Assembly: GCA_019614645.1 (NCBI GenBank)
Contig: JABWDB010000009.1
Span: 248,001-312,000, forward strand
Reading direction: 5' to 3'
Length of the DNA: 64,000 nucleotides
Source: Stratiolaelaps scimitus
Taxonomy: Eukaryota > Arthropoda > Arachnida > Mesostigmata > Laelapidae
Shown here: in pieces, positions 38,565 to 51,640 of the stretch
Layout of the letters: every line of letters begins with the position of its first letter
How positions within the stretch are numbered: the stretch's first letter is position 1
Program-made: the position numbers and the translations under genes
The notes under the pieces: model-generated
The model's input: only the letters and a program-made list of their open reading frames with translations
Told to the model about the DNA's origin: nothing
Database searches by the model: none

Positions 38565-40002
38565 ATATGAGAGCGAGGACGATGCACCATCGCGGCGAGC
38601 TAAGCGGGGTGAGGTGTACATTGCGGTCTTCGGGTCGCCCGTTCGAGCGCCCCTCCTTGGATTTATATAATTTTATTTGCGATTCAATCGAACGTTTCCC
38701 TCGACGCGAACCGGCGACGAATCAACGGACGCATCGAGCTCGCGAGCGGCGAACGGATGTGGTGGCCAAACGCTCGGCAACCGATGGCGGACGGTGACGC
38801 TGGCGCCCTTGTCAGCGACGCCTCGTCCCTCAAGCCGCTTCGTGTTCATCCTTTGCATCGCGTTGTCTCGCGCTTCGGACAACGGCGACCAACTGTCGCA
38901 GCCAACTGTTGTCGTTGTGGCCGCGACGGGGCCGATCCTGGCTCGCCTCGGCCGGTAACAGATGACCGCGGACGAGTGCAGGAGACGAGAACGCAAAGCT
39001 AATGAAATAAAATGAAGGACTCAGACGAAGACTTTTCGGTGCCTGCGGTTGTGGTTGTGGCAGGCGGCGGCATCAGCAGCAGCAGCAGCAAAAGCAGCAA
39101 TAGACGATAATCAGGGCAGAAAACAACGAAACGGGTGAGATTGTCCGGCCGGCTGAGGGTCTCCGTTGCGTTCGATTGGAGCGCTAGCGGGCGGCACCAT
39201 CGCTGGGACGTTGGTGGCGGCGGCGGCGGTGGCGGCGTTTCCAAGATGTTTGAACTAACCCCGTCCCCGTACAGGTTGATAGGTTGGACACCGAACCACG
39301 GCAAATGCCACTGTGCGCGGACAAAGAGCTGAGATAGAGACGTGGCCCATGGGAGCGTCGGGCGACCGCGCGGACCCAGCCAGAGGAAAAATGACAAGTG
39401 AATTAAGTAGTGCTCGTCACGAACACACGTGTATTGCGAACATTGGGCGACATTGGCTATTGGCATTGTTTGTTCGGCTTCTGCGTATGGATGGGCGTTG
39501 TGACTCTGGGACGGCTCGCAGCCAGTCGGGTGATTCAATTGCCACCAGTTTCAGCGTCAAGATTCTGGTGAGCTCGATGCGTGTTGTTCTTGTCGGACGT
39601 CGCCGGTTCTCTTTGGTCCAATACGATCTCATACGATGTAAACGCGATGTCGTTATATAGATGAATGCCAATGCAATGGATGACTGATTGATTGATTGAT
39701 TGCTTCTTCAGCGGTGGTTTGTACCAAGGCGACACCGACCAGCGATAATTGCCACCATGATTATCGTAACAGCGATGACACGGGCGGGGGGGGGGCATGG
39801 AAAAAAAATTAGAAGAACATACAGATGGCGCGGGGGACACTTCAGTCAAAAGCATTTCCATCTGATTCACCTAACCTGATCAGTTATCGATGATGACTAA
39901 AACATCGGCAGGCGTTCAGTTGTAGCAGGAATCGACGGTTGAGGTTACAACGGTGGACGGTCTTCAGCATTGCTTCATAAGACGGATCATTTATATGCAG
40001 AT

Positions 40003-40060
40003 GTGCAGAAGGCGGGGATCGAACCCGTGCAGCACATGCTTTACCATCTTCCACCGTTTC
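40003..40060 (-). other. tRNA-like box-B sequence (probable SINE relic)
   Basis: On the minus strand, CACGGGTTCGATCCCCGCC contains a consensus box B within a 4-of-5 paired T-arm, preceded by GGTGGAAGATGGTAAAG, which loosely resembles a box A. The tail of the SINE family is not seen, so assignment is tentative. Confidence 0.4.
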
Positions 40061-41580
40061 GAAGTTTTGTTTGGGAGTCTATTCGCCCGAGACGACAAAT
40101 ACTTGCATAAGACTTTTGAACTGAGCCATTTTCGGAAAACGAAACGCAAGTAATGACGAACACTAAGTCACAAACTTGAGCTTAGCGCACTCAAGAGGGT
40201 ATATCCTCCTATACACATGATACTTTTGTATCATGTAATTCATCGGGCATCGGCTCTGAACACCTCGTTCACAAAGCCTCGATTTTGATACGTTCTTTCT
40301 AAGGGATCAACACAGTATTGCTCTGAAACAAAATCTGCTATACGGCTTCCTCGTTACAAACACACACACACACATTTTTTGCAAATTTCATGTGGCACAT
40401 CGGACTTCGTGCAGGTTATGCTTCCTCCGTTTATTCAATCGTTTTGTCGATTGTGGGAGCCTGAAGAGTGGTTAGTACGTGAGTAGCTGGCACCACATTG
40501 CCTTGTGCGTAAGGTTCAAACAGATGTCTCCACCACGTTGACCAACTATTAATTGATTTCATTAGCAGGCTGACCATGAATAACAAGATCTTGATAGCCA
40601 TTCGTTGAGTGTGAGGACTAAATTCGGTTGTGAAATCCAACGGCTACCGACTCGACGTAGACGAATTCGTTTTTGCCGTCGTTTTAAAGCCGAGTGTATG
40701 CACAACCAGCCTCGCAGATAGAGGACTATCATCTTGCCGGCAGCCCATACCTTTCAGGTTAGGAGACTATGGTGGCGCGCGAGTTGGTTCAGTTTGACCC
40801 CATGGAACAGTTACTATCTAAGGGAAAATACTTTCCACGCATATCTCTGATAATTGAATGCGTATCCAAGCATCACGGATTCGTTCCCAATTGTACCACG
40901 ATGATTGAGGGAGCCGCTCCCATTTCTCGGCGGAATTTCTACAGACTCAATACGTCGAACGCCCATTGCGGCAACGATCCCGCGCTCTCAGGGCACGTGG
41001 TGCATACTCTTTCGCGTACTCTTGCTACGAGCAGCCGAAGCAAGTCGACTCGATCTCAGCTCAAATGGCCACAGACTCGTCGGCGTTCTACCGTTCGTCG
41101 ATTGCTCCACATCGGCAGGAACGTCCGCACGAATTTTGCCAAGCCACAAAAGGCGACCAACAAGGATACACCGCTCACAGAATGACTGGCAATAACTCCG
41201 CGAGAAGATGCTGTCCCGCCACCCGTTGCTCGCCATGGGTCGCTCTTGGATCGCCGTCCGACCCTTAGTGTAGCCAATGGCCCTTATTTCCAATAGACAC
41301 TGTCATCGCTACGATGAGCCGCTGTGCGCCGGTCAGCTGAACCCTGCATCTATTTGCGGTGTCTTTCGATGTGGGTCAGCAACTCGCGGCTTTCACTTGC
41401 GGTTCGACGGCACAATACAGTAAACGCTGTGGATATTGCTTTAGATCTTTGGCTACATCCATCCCGCGCGCATAGCTTTCATGGGCATGCTAAGTGAAGA
41501 CACGAGGCTGAAGATTGTGTGTCCCAACGTTCTTCTAAAGGTGACTCTAGCACTCGACATCGAAGATACTTTCTCGCGCC

Positions 41581-41640
41581 ATCTCTCTCTCTCTCTTTCT
41601 CTGTATATATATAAAGATATATATATATATATATATATAT
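41581..41640. repeat. Compound (CT)n-(TA)n microsatellite
   Basis: CT repeats at about 41581-41602, then TA runs to 41640 broken by one AAAG. Confidence 0.94.
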
Positions 41641-42040
41641 CTTGTTGACGTCTCCGTAAATGTGCTGCAAACAAAATATAAATAACGTGTGTGTGCGTGT
41701 ATATATATATATATACATCTATATTTTTTTTGTTTTACTTTCTAACAATTCGTGAACGTGGAGGAACAAGATCGTATAACTCGCGACCGGTGTCCGGCTT
41801 GGCCACAGTGGCCGGGCCATCTGTACAAGGATTAAATCGAGGGTATGCTTGTATCATTATACGCATGTATCCATCGTTGAGATTAGCGCCCGGCTGTACC
41901 GGGCTTGTGGTACGCGGCATTTGACGGGACGGTGCAAATCTACATCGTACGGTCAAACGCACGGCGGCGGGCGGCGGGGAAACATCTTTGTGACGTTATT
42001 CATGGTCATCATTAAGATGATGGTGGCGGCTGATACTGAC

Positions 42041-42100
42041 GGTTGTTGTTGTTGTTGTTGTTGCTGCTGTTCTCGTTGTTCTATTGTTGTTGTTGTTGTG
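42041..42100. repeat. TTG/CTG triplet array
   Basis: About 60 bp of TTG triplets with CTG and CGT interruptions. On the minus strand it encodes Asn/Thr or Gln-type runs depending on frame. Confidence 0.88.
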
Positions 42101-42898
42101 GCTAGCGTTGACGCTGTTGTTTCTGCTGTTTGTCCGGTGTGTAACTCGCTGTGTTGCGTTTACGGTTCGTGGTTGATTCTGCGCGAAGCAGATGAAGTCG
42201 GTTGCCGGTCGGGAAGAGCGTCGTTGCCGTCTGCCCATCCGGCTCCGCCCTAGATTGCTCGCGTGGGAGGGCACCGCCAAAGTTGGGATCAGCAGCAACA
42301 GCCGTATACTGAAGATCACCCGGAGGGAGATGGGGGCCGGAGGGGATCCCGACGGAGGAGGGCGAACCAAAGTCATGAACAGAGGAAGAATACGCCACAA
42401 GCAAAGTTGGTCAGTGCGCGTACACAGCCCCGATAGCTGAACATCGTCGTTCAGGTGGAGGATGCGGCGATGTGGCGGCGGCGGCGACGGCTGCGGCTGC
42501 GTCGTCGACCGGACGAAAGCGATCTGATGGCCTCGTATGCCCGCGCTGCGGGCTACTACTAGTACTGCTGGGAGTACTACTAGCGCTGCTCTGACCAGGA
42601 CTTGTACTGCCAGAGCCGCCCTGCCGGTGCCACACTGTTGCCGACGTATTATATGTTCGCCACTTACTCTGCTACGAGTGGCGATCATGTGTGCGCAGGG
42701 ATAGCCACAAGCGGACCGTGGCCGCATGCCTGCCGGCCATCCGCATGACGTTGCCAGGCGTCAGTCGTAACATGTTCACGACGTAATGTTCGTTCCGGGC
42801 GATTCCGTCGAAGACGCCGCGCTCGCTTCGCCGTCCAGCTCCACTGTACGATGACGATGGCCATGTCGTGATCTCACCAGCGATCATCACCAGCGATA

Positions 42899-42938
42899 GC
42901 AACAACAACAGCAACAGCAGCAACAACAACAGCAACAA
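42899..42938. repeat. CAA/CAG triplet array
   Basis: About 40 bp of CAA and CAG triplets. Confidence 0.92.
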
Positions 42939-45039
42939 GTGGCGGCGGATTATGTGTCCCGGGCGAGGATCGGCATGAAGATGAGCGCCGCGGCTGTCTC
43001 GTTCTTTGTTACCGGGAGAAGGGGATAAAATTCGATGAGAGCAAACGGACGCTGTGTCAATTGTGTATTGAACACGAATGCTCCGCGGTTGCCCTCAACA
43101 CCATCCACTAAACTCCCGACTGCCTGCCGTTGTTTCTTGCTGTTCCATGTTTAGCGGGCAATGATAGCTGCAGTTGGGCACAACAACAGCATATGGGGGG
43201 TCGGAGAGGGGGAAAGATATTTTATAATAGATTGAGTTAGAAGGGTGAGTAAGGACAACAGACTATGTATCAGTAAACAAGGGACATTACCGGTTATAGG
43301 AATGATGACCATCATTAACAGGGGCTAGCCCGAGAGCACGAGGGGTGCCAGTGCAGTCACTAGTGATAATGGTAGTAAGAAAAAGAAATCGCCTCAATAT
43401 ATTATAGACGCATCATAGAGACTTTTCCGTCGAATCGATTAATTGTTACAATACTCAATAATGCGTACAAGTTTCACTACGGCTGTATAGGTCCCACTGA
43501 AGATAGATAATACAAGGGCGAGATCGTGGTCGAGATTGTTATCGCTTCCAGTAATAGGTTAATAGGTCATTAAAAATGTAGCAGTTCAACTCAACAATGT
43601 TTTTGTAGGATGTTGCTGCGACGACGAAACGAATCATATTTTGCCATGCGAGAAGAGATAATTCCTTGTGGTGACCTTATTGACAAATTTGCAATAAGCG
43701 TACAAAACACAGCAACTTCCCGAAATTCGATATTCCCTTTGATATGCCTTATCTAGCAAATATAATCACCTCATCTACAGTGGAAGTTTATCTAGCCGCA
43801 CACGTAGCAACATCACAAGGCAGCTGTGATGTTGAGATCATTCCAGCCTTCAGCAGGTGGGTGCTCGGACAATACTCGCGTTCGTTTAATATTCCTGCTT
43901 TATCTCTCTCTCTCTTTCTCCCGTTGGTTGGTTACCATTCGTGTGCGAAGGGCTAATTCGCAACTTGTATTCGTCGAGATGTTTATGTAGCGTTGGGTCG
44001 CTTGCGTTGAATCGCGTTCGGACGCAGCTCCTTTGGCGCTATTACGAGCTCACGGAGGAAAAGCAGCTAGCAACGAACTTCCGGCGGCTTATGCACCGAA
44101 ACCTCACTGTTGCACTTGTTCATTATTTTCACGGAGTTTAGTATCGCCGACGTGCGGATCTCCGATGCAATCCAACCATGAGGTATAGCTACAGCCGACA
44201 GAGGACACACCTTCTACTCGAGGGTAATCTCATTCGCCGGTCTCGCTGCTACTGATGTCCACGACAGCGGCAAGAACGACAACGACACCAGCCAGCCGTA
44301 AATTCTCGCAGCTGTGAACAGTCGAACTGTCGCAGCGCGCGCCTCCTATCCGCCAGCATTGAAGAGTTGGGTTGGGACGGCAAAATTTCGTGCATCGATC
44401 GAGGTGACATTTTCGAGGGAGCGTCACAACAACGGTCGACGTCAGCACCGCCGTCTTTAACAAAGTCCCTGCAACTGCAGAGCTCGCCTGTCTGTCCCAG
44501 TCATCGTCCGTGTTGGGGGCTCGAGCAGGCGGCAAGGAAAGGACCGAGCGTATCTTGTAATCTGGTCGAAAACTCAACGTGTCGTCGATTGACTGCTGGT
44601 GCCTTTTTACGTGGGTACGACCATCGTGTCGCATCGCAGGTCGAGTCACCGACCGTCGGTTTGTGTGAACGCCGAACTCAACGAGCCAAGCCCCCCGGAT
44701 CGCTGCTGCATCACGTATCACATGCTCGGAGACATCGATACAGCGGTCCGCTGCGCGTAAATACACGTAAAATCTTGATCAGCTCCACCGTGAGAGTGGG
44801 CTAACGGAGGAAGGTGATCGTCATAACAGGAACAGAGCAAAATAGCACCAGTGAACGATTGACAATAACTGACCATCGCGTATGCAAAGTGACACGATTA
44901 TTATTCGACCAAATGTAATTGTAGAGATAACCTAAAGTCAAATGGATATTTCGATAAAAATCCTATAGGGTCACAAGTCGCAATGAGGTCCCTGAAAGGC
45001 TGAATGGCCAGCTCACGCTTAGTGATTATGTTGTTACTT

Positions 45040-45145
45040 AGTTTGGTTCCCAATGCCATGTGGTCGTGCCGTTCGACCCCCAAGGCAATATTCGAATTTC
45101 TCCTCGTCGGGCTGCAAAGCACACGTCTAAGTCGAGCTGTTGGCG
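45040..45145 (-). other. Possible decayed tRNA-derived SINE
   Basis: On the minus strand, GAAATTCGAA, GGGTCGAAC and CACGACC occur in the same order and spacing as in copy D of the SINE family (GAAATTCGAA, GGGTCGAGT, CGCGACC). Box A and tail are not clear. Confidence 0.3.
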
Positions 45146-45793
45146 CGGAGAAGTTTTTTTTCCCGTCGTAATTATAATATAAGAAAGAATTATAGAAAAT
45201 ACGAACGATACGATTGAAGGAGTCACACCGTCGTGACATTGAGTATAAGCACCCTCTCCGTTTATTGAACGACTACTTTACAGGGCGCCATCGTCGGCTA
45301 CAGCGCAATATCATAGTTATGGCTCCCACATATGATCTGACTGGACTGAATACAAATGAGTGCCAAGAGCAAGATGGTAATTAACTTAAATGCTTATGTT
45401 ACGTTACCATCATATCGGCCACCTTTGCAACAGATACCAAGCTCAGTAAACACTCAATGGCGAGATACAACTATGGGCATCATCATAACGAGCATTAAAG
45501 CACAAGATATATTCAGATTTTTCACCGGCCGAGCCTGTCAGGTTCCTTCGTCATTTTGTGAGTTTGTACATCGCTGCGCGTACGTGTGTGACTTCCCATG
45601 GACATTCATATACATATATAATAGCAAACCATGTAATCTCACAATGGATAACATAATCAATGCAATTTGTTGTTCGTCGTCGTCAATATTGTTACTGTGA
45701 ACCATTCAGTCATTGGATGTCCAGCTACGCGTTTGCGCATACCGAATTGTGTCAGCGATATTTGGATATTGGCGTCTTGCAAATGACTATATG

Positions 45794-45845
45794 TTGTATT
45801 GTTGTTGTTGTTGCTGCTGCTGCTGCTGTCGCTGCCGCCGCCGCG
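45794..45845. repeat. TTG/CTG/CCG triplet array
   Basis: TTG triplets pass into CTG and then GCC triplets over about 50 bp. Confidence 0.9.
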
Positions 45846-45914
45846 GGCGTAATTCTACCGATTTGAAAGGGACGACCCGAAGCAGCTGTGAGAGGAGAGC
45901 GGTTAAGTTGTCGA

Positions 45915-45945
45915 ATCACTGCTCAGAGATATTCTGAGCAGTGAT
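45915..45945. other. Perfect 13-bp inverted repeat (hairpin)
   Basis: ATCACTGCTCAGA at 45915-45927 is followed, after the 5-base spacer GATAT, by its exact reverse complement at 45933-45945. No T-run follows and no gene end is known here, so a bacterial-type terminator role does not apply. It may be a protein-binding palindrome, a transposon footprint or chance. Confidence 0.9.
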
Positions 45946-48082
45946 CAGTCGATCAATCGATCTCTCCCCTGCCGTCGTGCCAGCCAGCCAGGCTTCCTGC
46001 CCTTCAACCGAACAACAACGCCTAGTTGCGTTGCGACTCGCTATCCGCCACGCAATCTTCAGACATCTGCCGTCACTATAGAGCGTTCGTGGCCGCTTCC
46101 GCTGCCCGCGAAGTGATTCATTCCCCCTTTTTGGCCGCTGCTCCGACGAGGGATTGACATCATCTCCGCGGTGTCGCCGACCCGACTGACTTCCTGGCCG
46201 ACTGGACACGGCTAGGTGTCCAGCATGGGTTTCTCTGATGCGGCGCTCTTCGTGCGGCCGGTATTGTCGTCAGACGGGGCGGAGCCGAAGGTGAGGACAG
46301 CACCGATTGCCGCCGAATAGATGAGTGGATGGAGGGATACATGCCCACTTAGTTAGTTGTGCTTGTGTCGAGTCGTATTGTGCTGCTGTTGCCGTAATCG
46401 CCGACGCCAATGAGTATGTGTGAACAACCATGATATAAGTATTCATGGTGTTTCGTATACCCAATATCATATATCACAGACCACAATGCGTTGTATATAT
46501 ATATATATATACTACATATATATATTTATTGTATATGTATATATACAATAAATCGCTAAAAGACCCAGTACTCCAGAGAACCCAATGTCGAGTGTTCACC
46601 GAATTAATTATAGCGTTCGTTCGTTTTTTATTGCGATTTCACTGTATGCTCATGTGTGTAGCAACGCACAAGCCGTCAAATAACTAAGAGATGAATGATG
46701 TTTGTGTTCTGCTCCAATACAAGCAATCAGCATCGCGGTGGACATCGTAGCTGCGCAAATAAACAAACGCATCACACCGAGCCTGCTGCGGCAAGGCCGA
46801 ACCCAGCAGACCAGCGTATACTATTATAGTTAACCAGGCGATATATAAACATCAAACCGAAACCACTAACTATGACATTATCACGTTGCAGTGCAATGTC
46901 GACAAACAGTTGTGCTCACGCTGACCTCTCTGCGTTCCCATTAGGGTGTCTGTGTGTGTGTGTGCTTGTGAGACCTGAATCTTGAAGTCGAAGGAGCCGG
47001 TGAGCGAGCGACGTTATCGAATTGATCAACAGGTCAGCGGATCAAGTGAATCAAGATCAACGAATACTGTTCGTTCGGACCCTCCGAACGACGTCGGAGA
47101 GCAAGTAGTGCGCGCGTAATTTCCGTTCGAACTATTCCCTGTGTCGTCGGCGGCGGATCGGCCATTTGTTCACCGCGTCGGATTTGACTGAGGCGATTTC
47201 TAGCGAATATTCACAGCAGCGAGGGTTGAGAAGTCACCTTATCGTTCACTATTGTCGATTTACCGTTGTTGGTGTTGTTGTTGTTGCTGTTGTCGTCGTT
47301 GTTGTTGTTGTCATCGTCGTTGTCGATTGATTTGCTCGTGCATTTCGATTTGGTTCCGTCGTGCATTGTGCACGTTGCGTTCCGTTTCTGCGCACGCGGG
47401 GTCCGGCGGCGCGGTTCGTTCGTCCAATGGTTCATCAATTGGTGGCACCAATACCGCCCCGGCACGATATTGTTGCAGCCGGTTGGTTTTGCCGTTGTTA
47501 GCATCAATGTTGTTGCTGCTGCCGATGATAATGATGGTGATGATGATGATGTTGTCGTTGTTGTTATTATTGTAGCTGGTGCCAACGCTGCCTGTGCAGG
47601 TTGGGCGGGCTGCTCCCTGACGAGGGCAGAGGTCAGAGGTGGCTTCGTGAGGGACACCCCCTCCTTTGACTTCCCGCAAGAAGAGCGGATGAAGAACAAG
47701 ACGGACGGCGGACGGCTCAGCTCTCGCTTTGCTCCGCCGCTCACGAGGTGCGGTGCGCTGCCCTGCGCTGAGGCACAAAGCGAACAAACAGCCGAGAATC
47801 AGCACGTACCTACACACACAGACACGCACTATTCATGTTCACAGGGATGTACAGCATCGGAGAGAAACAGCGAGAAGCCGTCGGGGAGAAGAGAACCGAC
47901 AGAGCGGCGAGATCGGCTCCTCTTCTATTAGAACCAATCGGGGCGATGCTGGCGGTGGCAGCGGCTGGCCACGCTGGCGGCCAACCACTGCGCCGCCGTT
48001 CTCGACTTGGTTGCTGCTGCTGCTGCTGTTGCTGCGATGAAGAAGACGATTTTGTCGAGTAAACTACCCCTCCTTCTATTTC

Positions 48083-48140
48083 TATATATATATATATATA
48101 TATAGATATATATATACCTTCTCTCTCTCTCTCTCTCTCT
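48083..48140. repeat. Compound (TA)n-(CT)n microsatellite
   Basis: TA runs at 48083-48116 with one GATA step, followed by CT repeats to 48140. Here the strand order of the two units is the reverse of the 283-335 and 41581-41640 repeats. Confidence 0.94.
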
Positions 48141-50921
48141 GTCTTTTATCGCATCTCGCAGCCACCTCGAGAAGGAAGAAGTGGCCGAGCAAGTGAGAAC
48201 TCATGTCTGCCGCGGACAACGAAGACGACAACGTGAACACAGGGGGATAATGGAGCAGATGGAGAAGAGCAGGATAAAGGGGAGATAAAAAAAAAGGACG
48301 AGTTGAGAGGAATAATCATAGATCGTGGTACAGAGTGCGCTCACAACGCCACATACACAGATAGATACAGATGTACAAGTAGACACTCGTGCATACAAGC
48401 ATACACATACAAAGCATATAAATGAAGAGGCATGGCTGCTTGCACGCATACAATGGCGGTAAATATAATACAACAACTGATTGGGATGACGATTACGATG
48501 ATGATTCTGATGATGAACGTGTTTTTGTGCGGTTGGGTAGCCGGGACTATGTTTGCGCGACAGTGCACGGGGAGACCCGGAGCAGACGATGAACCGGTGT
48601 CAGGTACAAACGGTCTTCTACATGGACAGATTCGCTGACAGATTCGCAGAAATGCACGGACTCGGAGCAAGCCCCTGCGCGAATACGCCGGGCAAGGCAT
48701 GATTGTACGGCCACCAGGAATCATTGTACCACCAACAGGCAACGGGAATTATGGGGTTGCCGATGCGGTGTCTTGACTAGGAGGGTCTCGTTCACGAAGA
48801 GTGAAATTGCTCGCCACCATATATAACTGCCAGGACGACCGGCAGCATCAACGGCGCGGCGATATGCCATGTCGTAGCGGCCGCATGGCGCGTCTCGAAG
48901 GCGAGCTAAGCAAAGGAATCCGCTGCTGCCGCTGCCGGCGCCGCCGCCGCCTCAGCTCAATATTGCGCCAATAGACTTTCGGTTGGCGCTGATCGCGCGC
49001 CTCTTCGTCGGCGCAGTGGTGGTTGCTGTTGCCGCCACCGTCGTTGTTGGCCTGTTACGGGCACTATTGCTACAGACACTACCGGAATGACTCGTCTTCC
49101 TCGTCGTCAGGAAAAATAAAATAACATCATATCAACAAGTGGCCAACAAGTGGCCAAGCCGCAGGCGAGCGCCATGTCGCTACTGAGCGTGCCAAACGCT
49201 GGCAACGCGCTGGCCGAACGCGGGAACCAGGTATGGTATACTATGCTACGCTATGGGACGGGACGACTTAGGCTACACGAAGGAAATCAGCACGTTCGGC
49301 GACATGGCCGAGATGCGTGCGGGTCGGATGTGGATACTGCAACGTGACTGACGCCTACTTGGAATCAGCAAGTATGCAGTCCTGCGTACGGTTGTTAGTA
49401 TTGACGTAGTCCCAGTGACTGCCGTCTTTCTCGTAGTTACCACTATTGCTAGAGAAATAGAAGACGTTAGTGGTACTTAATGTCGTCGTTGTGGTTGCGG
49501 CCGTGTTGCACGTCATAGCTCCGCTACTGCTGACTACGTCCACTAGGGATTAATGAATTACGGCGACAGGTTAGTGCCTGCTTCGTCGGCTGGACGGGCC
49601 AGGCTAGCGCTACCGGGGGCACGGACACCGCGTCAAACCGCCGTAAGCCTTCGAACGGCCAGCGGCGGACGTCGAACGACGACGTGATCTTTGCGACGTG
49701 ATCTTCATCCGTCGGCGGACAGCGAACAACGAAGTCAACAACAACAACGACGCCGGCCAGAGCCGCACGCCAACAACGAGATGGCTGATTTTCCTGCGAC
49801 GGCGTTTTTCGCGAATCTTTTCCGCTGCCGCCACCGTGGCGCTGCGTCGGTGGCATCTTCGGGGTGGAGTTCCCCGGTACCGCCTCCTCAACCACCGCGG
49901 CCGCTTTCGCCGCCGCGAAACGCCAACGAAACGCCTACAACCACTTGGTTGTCCACCACTTCGTATGACGCCCCCCCCTCCCGCCCTCCATACATCAATA
50001 CGTATAATAGAAAGACCGGAAGGTGGATAGACAAGCGCAGGCGGCAAGCGCAGAGTGACGCACACAGATTGATCTCGTGGACTGACGATTCTCGCACACT
50101 CACAGAGACAGACAACGATTCGATGCGTACACAGTGTACTGATACATCGGTATCACTCTCTGGCAAGGGAGTGCGAGCAGCAAGATTGAAGCTGTTGGAG
50201 GCAGGGAGCGCTCGACTGATTGGGCGTTGATCATTAACGCGGTCAACGAATTGTAATCGTACTCATGCATCCATACGGTGTTATGGCCCTATGGCATATA
50301 GGGTTGAAGGGTGATGGACGATATCTGCGTGTAGATACGAGCTGGAGCTCCTCAATGATTGTTGCTGTTGTTGTTGTTTATGATTATGATGATTATGATG
50401 GTGATGCTGGCTATGATGATGATTTCTGTTCTAGTTCATTCGGAACGTTTAACAAATGTCAGCTCAAGAAATTGCGTGAATTGGACGAGTGAATGAATTC
50501 GATGCCGCGCAGCTAAATCGCTCTGTCCCATGTTATTGTCAGGGTAGTCGTCACGTTGCTGTTGTTATTGTCAGCATCGGCGTTTCGTGTCGTTCCATAT
50601 GATTATTCTCTTGACGTGTCTAGTAGGTCGTCGTTGGCATCGTTGTTACTTAATAATTGTTTCGATTGCTGCTGATATCGTTGATGTCGTCGTAGTTGAT
50701 GCTGCATCTATTGTCATCGTTCCCTCACTGTTGTGACGTTGCCAAGCATAGAGAGAAATTCACACACGGACACCCTCTCAGCCTCAGCAGCTCTCGGCTA
50801 CCCTGCAGCACTTGCAGTGCGGGGGTATATGCAGAATAGAATATATTCGCTGCAGAGCCATCACGCCGAATTGAATCGAAAAGCCCTCCGTGCTTGTGGT
50901 TGTGTATATGCCTGCCTGCGT

Positions 50922-50944
50922 GCGTGTGTGTGTGTGTGTGTGTG
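50922..50944. repeat. (GT)n microsatellite
   Basis: Uninterrupted GT run of about 21-23 bp. Confidence 0.94.
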
Positions 50945-51559
50945 ACCATAGTGTAATTCTCCATATGGCAGCGATTATTCCATTGCTGAGGCCGCTGTTG
51001 TGCCTTCAGCAGTGGCGTTGCCACCGATCCGCCGCCAGCAACAGCTAAATGCCGACGTCGTACGTCCATTCGATCGGAGCCGAGCTGGTCGTTGTTCATA
51101 TGCGTCAACGTCGATCGTGGCTGAGTCGGGTCAGGTCGCGGATTTGTAACGAAATTGACAAGGCACGAACAGGCAAACAGCCCGAGCAAGGCAGTAACGT
51201 CCACAGATTTTCGCTCGCATCTACGACCCATTAGACGCAGGGCACGGGGGAGAGTTACGAAAGCGTAAGGCGAAGTGGGACCACGTTTCGACGGTCGGAC
51301 ACAAAGGGAGAGAGAGAGAGAGCGAGAGTCAGCCGAGGGCCATCACTGGAGCGTGTGACGAGGCTTGATGGGGACTACTCTAGGCTACAGGGAAGGACAA
51401 AGTAGCCTGAGCAGGGAACATGCATGACCGCTGGCGGCATAGCGATAGAGAGAGATTTAGCGGAGGTTAATTATTAATTATCGTATATATATATATATAT
51501 ATATACCTAAGTAATATGCGTATATAGGGTTCTATTGATCAATAGTCAATCATGAAAAA

Positions 51560-51640
51560 AGTCCTTGGGACGAAACCAGCGAGAACTCGAACCCGAGACC
51601 ATTGCATGGTGGCATGTTGACATTTACTATCGGCCTAGAC
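51560..51640 (-). other. tRNA-like box-B sequence (possible SINE relic)
   Basis: The minus strand reads CCACCATGCAATGGTCTCGGGTTCGAGTTC: a short hairpin CCA...TGG followed by the box-B-like GGTTCGAGTTC. No box A or family tail is clear. Confidence 0.3.

Larger units (their letters stand above)
38123..45914. other. Non-coding region with GC-rich islands
   Basis: No recognisable gene. CA and GT runs at 38360-38380 and 38542-38564, CAG triplets near 39071-39100, TGAT tetranucleotides near 39684-39702, CT/TA compound repeat at 41581-41640, TTG arrays at 42041-42100, CAA/CAG at 42899-42938 and TTG/CTG at 45794-45845. A minus-strand frame of 243 codons (41996-42727) is the longest in the window. 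It ends through a triplet array, and a second minus-strand frame over the same bases is Ser/Pro/Ala-rich and broken by one stop. Neither has a domain. Confidence 0.5.

Noticed and set aside
40769..41293. Overlapping plus and minus frames suspected to be Ty3/gypsy polymerase
   Set aside because: Checked for integrase and reverse transcriptase motifs in all minus-strand frames; none was found.
41996..42727. Longest open frame (243 codons, minus strand)
   Set aside because: It ends through a triplet array giving Asn/Thr runs, has no domain, and overlaps open frames on both strands. A few frames of about 200 codons or more are expected in 64 kb with GC-rich islands.
47211..47931. Four overlapping frames of 107-221 codons
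   Set aside because: All cross TTG/TCG triplet arrays and give low-complexity Asn, Leu or Val runs.
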